This document shows, piece after piece, positions 9,548 through 18,000 of a stretch of DNA of 20,917 nucleotides; position 1 is the stretch's first letter, and each line of letters begins with the position of its first letter. The DNA comes from Echinococcus granulosus. Its lineage: Eukaryota > Platyhelminthes > Cestoda > Cyclophyllidea > Taeniidae. Where the stretch lies: the NCBI RefSeq assembly GCF_000524195.1, contig NW_020170503.1:188484-209400 (forward strand), written 5' to 3'. The translations under genes and the position numbers were made by a program. The notes beneath the pieces were generated by a model. That model did not search any database, was not told the origin of the DNA, and saw only the letters and a list, made by a program, of their open reading frames with translations.

Positions 9548-12500
9548 CTAAAATACGACGCAAATGCAGATTGAAACACATCAAACAACACAGCGAGGGT
9601 TAACCGCAGCACCTACAAGAAGGATACCGTCTGGTTTACCAAACAAAATCCATCCCATGACGGGAGCAATTTTGGCCAGTCAGACCAAAATAAACAACTT
9701 CAATTTATAATACTGGGCCAAAAATGAAAAGACGCTAGTCTGAGCTGCTGCATTCACTGACAGAAAATCAACTCCGCGGTGGGGAAGGATTCCTCCCATT
9801 ACCGAGTCGACAGTCACATCAGAAGGTGCACAATGGCAACCCTCCCTGAATCCCTCGCTAACAGATTAGCATTCGCTCTCACTACTATTACCGAGTTCAG
9901 CAACCTTTTCTGCCCTTCTTCTCAAGATATTGACCTTCAGTCACTACCCTTCCAGTTCTTGTATCAGTAGACAATGAAGCTACTTCCAGTACCACAAAGA
10001 ACAGTGTCTACGCGAGCAGCTGAGGAACTGCAATTCCACAAAGATGAACAACTGCTGCGCCAACAGCAAGACATTTGCGAGGCACGACAAGATGGCACTT
10101 ATGCCATCTCATCGAAAAAACGAGAGGCTCAACAACAACAATTTGACAGACATCGTCGTTAAATTTAGTTGAAATCACATCACACACCAGCATTACTCAT
10201 CAAAATGTCGCCTCTTAAAGCATTCCAATCACGACCCATTGCTCTGCTAACAAACAATACCAGAGGACGTAAACAGAACGCCAATAAAAAAGGAAACCCA
10301 TGTAAACCAACAAAGAAATGCGCATTTGCAAGAGGAAATTCAACTCAAGACCACTAAGGAAAAGCAGATCAACATCCACTCAAGAAGACTTCCGCAACTA
10401 TCAAGCAGCGGTCGGTGAGGGTAGAGAAACATCTAACCAATGCAAAGAGGCCTTTCAATGCATTTAACGCAAGCCAAAACAAGTTGCCGCCTTACCAGTT
10501 GGCCTGCAGTTTGTGCGGTCGTCCAAATAGCTCAAGTTTGCGAGTACCCGATGAGAGGCGCTCAATGAGGCCGTGGATCTTATCGGGTTTGCGACTGGTT
10601 TCGCGCACCTCCAACACAATCACATCGCTGTCCAGCCCACGATTCATGCAGCGCGGTGAGCCCTTCTCGCCCACCACACAGTGCTCCTTTCCGTGGTTCA
10701 CCCAGTGCCCAGTACGGCCTGTGCACCTAAGGCACTGCAGCTGGTTAGTCTTCACCCACATCACCTTGTCCACGCGCTCGTAGCCCCAGAGTCTGAGGCA
10801 CTCCCGGCCCAGTTCCCTGGCGCTGCAATCAGTAGGTGCATGGGCAAGAGTAGAAAATCACGTCGCGATTAGCCCAGTCATAGCAATCACGAACACCATT
10901 GTTAGCGCTACTTTCGCTAGAACACTTTACTACTGCAGCAAACATACCCTGCACATTCTGATGAAACCCGATTACAACAAGGTCATCTAACCAGTTAAAA
11001 CTGATTTGAAAGAACTTGTTTTTGGGTAAAACATTTTTTGCCTATGGATGGTCAAACGTCGCTCCAGATTACTAGAACCAGGCATAATCAGGGAACAAGC
11101 CACGATTTGGCGTCACGATATGACCAGAAAATGGATGTGAAGGGATAAATACCGATGCCCACCACCATAAGGCCTTTTCACGCAGCCAATAAGCCGCATT
11201 ACAAGCAAATATATTCAACAGGAACTGATCAGCAATCTGTTACCAGGTAGTTAAGCCTGAGGAAACACGACCATCCCTCTACAAGATCATACTGCATGAC
11301 TAACTCATCAACAGCCTACTTTCATGCAAAACGCAGTTGTTTGAAGTGGATACAACTAGGCAAATTATGTTCGCTAAATATCTAATTTAGGTACTGAATA
11401 TCCCTCCAGTGCAATGAGACCTCCAGAGTAGGACACCGAATAGATATCAAGATAACAATATAACAGGATTGCCAATAATGTTGCCAAAGTATAGGCAGGA
11501 AAGTTAGCTTAATACCACTACGCAAACATTTAAACATTTCACCAGGACCCATCCGACTTCAATCATTATTCAAATGCACTCAGGTTTAGCTCAATCAACC
11601 AACTTCCTACAATACGTACCGCCCAGTGACGCAGAGAAACATATACCCGTCGTCTTGGAGACAGGGAATGTCCATTCTCCGCATCTCATCATCCGATATT
11701 GTGCTATATGGCAGTTCCATATGAATGCCCCACGGTGGATCGGCCATTATCACGGCGAATTTGCCAAGAATGGTCATGTCGAACGGCCTGATATCGCACT
11801 TTACTCACTACAGGGGGAAGCATGCATCAAAGTCAATGAAACACAACAACAATTAGGGTCATGCTGGAACTACGTGCTACCCGAATAACACAGATCACAC
11901 TAAATATGCAGCAGTGCTACCTGTGGAGGGTACAAGGGAACGCGCGCGGTTGCAGGTGCCGTCTTTTCCACAGCCAAATCGCCTTTTCCTTTGTCCAAAC
12001 TATCCGGCCGAAGTTGACCTCGGTTATAAGCGCCTGCAGCTTCTCTGGCCTCTGCTGTTGTTGGATCGGCTGCATCAATTTCGTAGTGCACAAACTGCAA
12101 GGAAGGGCAAAAATAGGCGATTACTCTGCAAAGATGGCATCAAAGGTAATATGCATATTGTGCAGACTCGTCTCCACTACATTCGCTCAAGGCAGCAGTC
12201 TAAAGCTCAGCTACTGCAATAACAAGAACTACCACGTACTTTGCAAGTATCAACGTGAAAGCATGTGTTGAGGAACGAGCAATCACCCAGACATTCTGCG
12301 AAACAAAACAGACATTAAACAATTCATCACTCAATCAACCCTACCATCAGTATGGGCTTGAATAATCTTCTTAAAGTGCAGTTTTGTGCATTCCTTGTCT
12401 TCAGTACCCTGCTGGCACTCGACACGTGTACCATGCACACAAAAGAGCTGGACTTGGCTGCCGTCACAAGATCGAAACTTCTTATCAAGAATCTTTTCCT

Positions 12501-13205
12501 TAAGGCAAGAAGAAATAAAAAGCTGTGACCAGACAAGCCATCATGGTGGTGCGTCGAGAGAAGTGTACCAATCTCCTCGTTAACACGTTTAACCTCGCGT
12601 TCCTTCGCGGTAAGAGCTGACAGGAGGATTTCAAGATCGGTTGGATCAGTATCAGGACCCACTTCGAGTGCTTTCGAGGGAGGCTCATCCGAGCTGACAC
12701 AACTTTCTTCTTCAATCGGTACATCCCCAACATCAGGGACGCATTTTTGTCCACACATCAAGTGCTACAAAAAATAAGGGAAATCTTACAATGAATCGGA
12801 AGATTTAAACGAATCCAGATGTGCAGCAGATGTTTGTTCATGCCCTAATTACAAAGCAAATATGGACAATAAATGACAAAGTATGCAGGAATAGTTAACA
12901 CAGAACCGGTAGCAAAAAAAGAACTAACCTACTTCAGCCCCTTTGACTGAGGATGATGCATCGATTACACTTTCGGACGCCAATTGGGTGGTTGAAGACA
13001 CCAAGGTCTTAGACGGCTTTCCAGATGTTGACAATGCTGCAACAACAGAAATGTCAGGGTTCTTTAGTGGAAGCGCATTTTGTGTGGCTGCAGCGATCAA
13101 ATCATTCCGCTTCCGCCTTCGTGCTGCTAATCTCTCGCGAATCGACTTGGTTCGGGCTCGAGCCGCAGCGATCTCACTCTCAGTTGAGCCCTTCCGACTC
13201 GACAT
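9436..13205 (-). CDS. METTL3: METTL3, catalytic subunit of mRNA m6A methyltransferase
   Basis: Eight CDS exons (13205-12933, 12764-12552, 12498-12345, 12295-12240, 12094-11921, 11798-11620, 10822-10496, 9547-9436) give about 495 residues; human METTL3 has 580. In order: an N-terminal basic helix (SIRERLAARRRKR), a low-complexity linker, a TAKERE/NEEI helical repeat, two CCCH zinc fingers (FCVHGTRVEC…KLHF and DCSFLNTCFHVDTCKFVHYE), and the MT-A70 Rossmann domain with catalytic DPPW, RTGRTGHW-type loop, NHGKEHC and a final GNQLDG. Family knowledge: with METTL14 it transfers methyl from S-adenosylmethionine to adenine N6 in nuclear mRNA. The distinction from METTL14 rests on the DPPW motif and the CCCH pair. 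Oddities are D to G after DPPW, W to C in FLWVTGR and N to K after GRPH, plus one junction without a fitting donor. Confidence 0.95.
10496..10822 (-). CDS. METTL3: METTL3 CDS exon 7 (target-recognition loops)
   Basis: 109 codons from ARELGRECLRLWGYERVDKV through WVKTNQLQ, CTGRTGHWVNHGKEHCVVG, GLDSDVIVLEVRETS, KPDKIHGLIERLSSGTRK and ELFGRPHKLQANW. This aligns along its whole length with human METTL3. The Asn that follows GRPH in human, a SAM-ribose contact, is Lys here. Acceptor is CTACTGATTGCAG and donor GTAAGG. The GC content is clearly higher than in the flanking introns. Confidence 0.97.
10823..11619 (-). other. METTL3 intron 6
   Basis: 797 nt from GTACGT to GCAG, AT-rich. No coding exon, small RNA or repeat is evident inside it. 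Confidence 0.8.
11620..11798 (-). CDS. METTL3: METTL3 CDS exon 6 (SAM-binding and catalytic motif)
   Basis: Encodes CDIRPFDMTILGKFAVIMAD, then the catalytic DPPW followed by GIHMELPY, SDDEMRRMDIP and QDDGYMFLCVTG(R). The CDIR aspartate and the DPPW aspartate, which in family structures contact the SAM adenine and amine, are retained. Two normally invariant residues differ: Gly for Asp right after DPPW, and Cys for Trp in FLWVTG. The acceptor is inferred at AAAG (11799), because earlier AGs (TGTAG, TGAG) put a stop in frame. This drops the Trp-Ile that usually precedes this point. Confidence 0.93.
11921..12094 (-). CDS. METTL3: METTL3 CDS exon 5 (end of finger and linker)
   Basis: Acceptor TGCCCTTCCTTGCAG, then exactly 58 codons. 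FVHYEIDAADP closes the second zinc finger with its histidine. The Ala/Lys-rich linker ends in VPLYPPQ, matching human LFPPQ just before the methyltransferase domain. The donor is GTAGCA after CAG. Confidence 0.93.
12240..12295 (-). CDS. METTL3: METTL3 CDS exon 4 (second CCCH finger, micro-exon)
   Basis: A 56-nt exon between TTTCGCAG and GTACGTGG. It encodes CLGDCSFLNTCFHVDTCK, nearly identical to the human second zinc finger (LGDCSFLNTCFHMDTCK). It is separated from exon 3 by a 49-nt intron (12296-12344). Phases match on both sides. Confidence 0.95.
12345..12498 (-). CDS. METTL3: METTL3 CDS exon 3 (first CCCH finger)
   Basis: Acceptor CTTCTTGCCTTAAG precedes 51 codons plus one base: EKILDKKFRS… then VQLFCVHGTRVECQQ and ECTKLHFKKIIQAHTD. 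Cys-Cys-Cys-His of the first zinc finger are all present (FC, EC, EC, LH). The donor GTAGGG at 12344 is in phase 1. The next exon supplies AA to make Glu, as in human HTDESLGDC. Confidence 0.92.
12552..12764 (-). CDS. METTL3: METTL3 CDS exon 2 (linker and helical repeat)
   Basis: Follows a strong acceptor (CCTTATTTTTTGTAG). It has 71 codons: an acidic linker (IEEESCVSSDEPPSK), then DLEILLSALTAKEREVKRVN and EEIGTLLST. This aligns with the human segment containing STKEQQSKKVSQEILELLNTTT that precedes the zinc fingers. I end the exon at the last residue that aligns (Thr at 12554-12552). The true 3' boundary is unresolved: the frame stays open past it, but no GT in the required phase exists before exon 3. 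Confidence 0.8.
12933..13205 (-). CDS. METTL3: METTL3 CDS exon 1 (N-terminus)
   Basis: ATG at 13205-13203 (G at -3) opens 91 codons, MSSRKGSTESEIAAARARTK then SIRERLAARRRKRND, matching the N-terminal helix of METTL3 (human …LDSLRERLQRRRKQ). The rest is Ser/Thr/Ala-rich linker. The frame is open upstream to about 13313 with another ATG at about 13253, but MSSR aligns with the family start. The donor is taken as GTAGGT after GAA (12932) because only that phase joins exon 2. A better-looking donor, GTTAGT, four bases downstream would throw exon 2 out of frame. Confidence 0.85.
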
Positions 13206-14996
13206 TACTTCCGCAGAGAGGATGTAGGAAAACAGCTGGAGACCATGAGGCATCACAAAACTGATTACGAGAGACAATCGACGCGAAAAGGCTGCTTTCG
13301 CAGCATCGTACAAATAAGCTGAGCACTTGACTGACCTTGACGTTAGTAGTTAGCTAAATAGAGAGTCAAGATTTCTAATATTTTTTTGAGCAGAAAATGG
13401 CAAAAGAGATATTTCTCATACCTCGACGAGCTTGAAAACTAACCATTCTTGGTTGAAAGATGTCTTCCTGCACTTACGACTTCCATCAAAAATTTTAAGC
13501 CAAACGGCAAAGAAGATAAATAATAACTTGTGACATTACTTTGCACTAGCATGCAAAACAAATATGACGTATTTTTGCAAAAGCATTTTAAGTGGTTAGA
13601 CACAACTCAATCCAAAGGTATTAGTAGTAAATGTAAATTTTAGGAATTTTCTGCGTAGCCAATACCTTGGAAATAATAAGCAATGCTTAAACAGCTGTTT
13701 CTTTTGACATACCTCTTACCGGTTAGGGATTTGTTTCAATACACCACGAACTACTTATGCACAAATCGCCAAACATTTGGAAGTGGGTTGTGGTGCGGGC
13801 TTCTCCGTCATAAAACCGTGGCAAGTATGGTGCTCCTTTTCGTCCCCTTTGAGGCCTTTTTAGTCACTGCATATGTAGCCCGTACGTCTTGCTGCTTTGC
13901 TTTACAACACACGGGCTTGATAGGACGTTTCTCAATTGTGAATATGATCGAAAATTTAATTATTTTTTAGCATTGTGAGAATATTAGACGCTTCCCTGAC
14001 ACTTGCTGATATTAACGTATTGTTGCAGCTGTAGTAATAGGCCTTCGCATGTGTGCTTTATTGAGTAGTTTTGACTCTGCCTTATTTATTCAAATGATCA
14101 GTCCGATCCTAAATTAAAATCGGGAATAAACAAACCATTTTCTGTGTTGACGCCTGTAGTTCAAAATTTTCATGTGGTTTTTTTCATGTGTAAGTTCGGT
14201 CTATCTCATGATGCTTGAAGCTTTGCTCACCTCGAAACTTGGATAAAGCTATTTTCTTAATCCATGTGTTTGGTGTTGGCTTATGGTTTGGAATCGCTTT
14301 TTGAAAATACTTTGTCGCATGACATTGTCAGCCATTTCACCCTTGGTTCTATCGTCTGCTCTTTAAACGCTTCCTATGATGAAGACCATGAGTGAAATTT
14401 TTTCCAGAACAACTTGCAGTCACTTCCTCTACAACCGATGTAAGAAGTCTTTCTAGGTTAATTTGATTTCGGATTTCCGTTTCCTTAACCACTCCATTTG
14501 CACATTTTGCTTGGTGAATTCACAATTTTGCTTGGAATCATGAAATGTCACACTATGCTTTTCATCCATTTGCTCACGACTGGAATCAGAATGACCATGT
14601 GCTGGAAAGGACTTTATACGATAAGTGCTTAATTTTATGGAAAAGGTGGTCTCTCAGTGTGTGATGAAGTTTTCTTATGTTTGGAGTCTCCGTACTTTCC
14701 AACCCCATTAGAGGGTCCTCAAGACGGTCATGGTCCAAATTTAAGGAAAAAGTTGTTCATTTGCTAACCAGAAAGTACCATTTTGTATGGAGGTAGCTGA
14801 GTTGAATACCTATAAGGAAACCATGTAATGTTGCAGTAGCGATTTTTTGTCTTTAACTATTGTGAAATTAGGATGGGATATTTTAACTACTTTGAAGGTA
14901 CACTTTGCTAAGGACAATTATAAAAGGACTTGGATTAAGCAGACATTTGCCACTTTGTCCTTCTAAACAACTGACCGATTTGGCCCCGTTCTTTAG
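13206..14996. other. Divergent intergenic interval
   Basis: Separates leftward METTL3 from the rightward receptor. Close to the METTL3 ATG is a pyrimidine-rich run ending in GGAAG (13208 on minus), which could be a 5'-UTR or leader acceptor. I see no TATA-box arrangement that I would defend. A 95-codon plus frame at 13683-13970 lacks family features. A tiny Thr/Ser exon-like piece on plus (about 14423-14442, TTGCAG before, GTAAGA after) is possible but unsupported. Confidence 0.5.
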
Positions 14997-15063
14997 CCAG
15001 AGTGCGTTGGGTGCGCCGCTCGCACTCGTGGGGACGTCAAGTCCCACACTTTTGCCTTCTCAG
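14997..15063 (+). CDS. Candidate upstream extracellular exon A
   Basis: Acceptor CGTTCTTTAG, then 22 codons (PECVGCAARTRGDVKSHTFA then FS) and a base before the donor GTGCGC. The alternative start is 15001, after CCAG. The phase-1 G joins AC of the next exon to give Asp. The peptide is Cys-containing, but I recognise no domain. It may belong to the receptor or to a separate short gene. Confidence 0.45.
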
Positions 15064-18000
15064 GTGCGCATAGTTTAAGCCGAAGCTAACCTCCCTGTTT
15101 GCATTTTTCATCTTCAAGACCTGAATGTAGTATGTGGTGCTCCCATGTACGGTAAATATGGAGCAAGATTTCAGAATGTTCTCTCGACGCTTGTCAAAGA
15201 GGAGGATCCTTTGACCATTACCACAGCAGAAGTGGCGAAGAATTTGACGGGTGAATCGCTGCATGTCATGGATATGCCAGGAAGAAGCCACTCTGGTGAG
15301 TAATTAAAATTGAGCAAGAATGTCCTTTTTTGGAAAGGCTGAGTTGACTTTATTGCCTTGTCAGATTGAGGGGTTACATAGTTCAGATGCATCAGCCAAC
15401 GTGCGCCGCATGTGGGAGTTAGTCGTAAAGGAAGTTGAAGATGTCTGGTTAGCGTTGGTGCTCAGTTTGGGAGTGGATAGCACTGACAATTGACATGAAC
15501 AATTTGCACGTGCATAAGTTGACGACGAATGTGCTACTGATAAGGTTGTGGCCTCTGCCTAGTAGTTCGGTATACTTCTCATGTTGTTTGGATAACTGGT
15601 CCTTACGACTCCACTATTACAATTCTTAGAGGCTGTGGAAAAAGCAATTGTTTTAAGCTGGTTTGTCTGCTAATGGTGTATTTCTTGCCGTATCACTCTC
15701 TGCGACCTTGTAACCTTCGTCTAAACGACTGATAGCCGCCTAGAGTTAAAGCTTTCATTCATCTTTTCTTTTCGAATATGGCAACTAATGATTAAAATGT
15801 CTGCAGAAGTTGCGGGATTTATGTCTAAAATGGCCTAGTTAAACGCAGAAACGAATGTGAGTAAGAGAGTGGGGTGTTAAAAGACATAATTTCTTAAAAT
15901 TTAAGAGTTGTCGTGCTTTTCTCTCCACTTAGTAGTCCCTAATTATTCTGTAGCTCCAAGTGTCTGGCTTGATATAGAGGTGGGTAGATAGAAGAACAAA
16001 CAGACGCAGACGTCGGCAGATGGAGAGACGAAAGCAGTGAGTGCCCACATCGATCATGACCGTTGACCCCTGTAGCACTGTCCAAGAAGAGAATGTGAAG
16101 CAGTGGTTGGCTGCCGAAGCATGAGAATGTAGGGTTTAAGTATGTGACTTCTTTATTAATTGCTTGGTGTATATGTGTATATGTGCAGAAGTGAGAACCA
16201 CCCATGAAGCCCTTTTGCTGTTACCACTTTGCGTGTCTTTTGAGATGGCTGTGGGCACGTGGCTATCTGCTGCCTTCATCCTTATTGTCTACCCTATCCT
16301 GGTTTCAGCTCAGTTCTGTGTCCCTTGGCGTTTCTGACGAACTCACTTGTCAGTAATGCCAATATGTCGCGTTAGGACAAATGATTTGGGTGCTTTTCTC
16401 TTCCACCTTGATTTGGTGCAGATGGCAAAGCGTTTGAAATCAGTACCGTTGGCAAAGAACTGTACTTCGTGAATATAGTGAATGTCAGCGGGGAGCAAAC
16501 GTTAGCAAGACGATTGTTTACTTTTTGTTCCAGAATGCCAAAAGTTTTCCCGATTGCAATGCAAGAAGAAAATGCGGAAATGAATGGGACATTTCATTTT
16601 TAATGATCTAGTAGAAACTTCAACAGTGGGAAGTGTTAGAAGACCAAGATTTTACTGTCATATGCAGGATAAACTTTGGAACTAAATGACCTTTATTTCT
16701 TCCAATCGCATTCAGTTCCCGACCAACCGCTCATGGTGGCCATCTCGGCAACCGCTTTGGTGATGCAGTGGAGTGTCTCAATCGCATCCAACGCTCAATT
16801 CTTAGTCGAACTGTACAGTGATGCGGACCTCATAGAGTCGCATTTATTGTCTCCCAGTATGCGCCAGTACACCTTTCAGGATTTGCGACCCTTCACCATG
16901 TATTCCGCTGATCTGACCGTCTGCACTGACGCAAAGTGTGGTGCACCCTCCGCCATGGCTTTTGCAGCCACTTGGCCTGGCAGTTAGTGCGCGATTGCTT
17001 GTCTGCTTGCACTAGTCAGTGGCAATTATTTTGGTTGGAGGCATAGCAGTGTGCAAATAAATTGCGTACAATTTTTCCAATGTTGTTTCCATGACATTTA
17101 GTTAGAAGACATTGTGCTCATGTTTAGCGTCAGTGTTGGTTCCCCCTGGATGTGATTTGCTATTTAAAACTCATCAGTAGTGCTTTCCAACCAAATTATC
17201 TTTAATTATGTGTTTTCAATCCTCTTGATCGTCCACATTACTTTATAGCATATGCTACGTTAGAACTGCTCTTTAGTGCCCTATTTTATCAGCTGCAAAG
17301 CTATTTTAATGATCCTTTTTGCACTTAATAATAATAATAAGTGCAGTAGATTTTGCGACAGATTAGCTGAGTTTTGAATATTAAGGTTGAAATTAAGCTG
17401 CTTCTCTCAAGTCAAATGAGTAAAACTGAAGTGAAGAAGACTCCATTCCTGTGAAATAGTTTGTCATTGCGTTTCCTGAACAGCACCGAGTGCTCCACTT
17501 AGGGTTGAAGCCCGACCTCGGACCTACAACTCTCTGGAAGTCACATGGAACCCTCCCGCTTCACCCAATGGCCAGATCGAAGGTTATGTGGCTGTCACAG
17601 CGCAGCCCTATCGCGAGTGCTATAGCGATAATCTGCAATACCGTCGGTGCTACATCAACGATTTGCCTGCCAACATAACTGTGGAAGTGTATGTTGTTGC
17701 TTGCAACCTCCCCAATGCACAAGGGCAAGGTGGCGGCTGTGGCTCTCCCTCGAACATGACCGTTGCGAAGATGTGGAACGGGGGTCCCTACGATTCACTT
17801 AGCTTTCAAATGAATGTCTCTATTAATGGAGTTAAGTAGACGACTTTTGGTCTTGTTTCAGGACTGGACGAAGAACTGATGGTGGTGCTGGCTGCAAATA
17901 GTTTCACGGGTGTGGGGACTGAGGCTGAATCCACCAAATCCATTTCGCTGTATTTGCCACTTTCGCTTATCTCAGTGTCGGGAACGGGACCATTGAACAA

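Noticed and set aside
9974..10162. Gln-rich 62-codon plus-strand frame
   Set aside because: Inside METTL3 intron 7; low-complexity CAA-rich sequence with no splice or homology support.
10415..10783. 122-codon plus-strand frame
   Set aside because: It is the antisense shadow of METTL3 exon 7, whose minus-strand translation aligns along its whole length with the family.
11574..11888. 104-codon plus-strand frame
   Set aside because: Antisense to METTL3 exon 6 (DPPW region).
12327..12551. Read-through of METTL3 exon 2 as one 144-residue protein
   Set aside because: After about 12551 this frame loses similarity, while another frame (exon 3) encodes the conserved zinc finger.
12943..13264. Plus-strand frames of 94 and 79 codons
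   Set aside because: Antisense to METTL3 exon 1.
13683..13970. 95-codon plus-strand frame with hydrophobic stretches
   Set aside because: No splice-site bracketing, no motif, and composition typical of AT-rich non-coding DNA.
15037..15291. 84-codon minus-strand frame
   Set aside because: Overlaps plus-strand exon B, which has matched splice sites and phase; the minus peptide is unremarkable.
17806..18000. 64-codon minus-strand frame
   Set aside because: Antisense to the receptor exon at 17862-18118.
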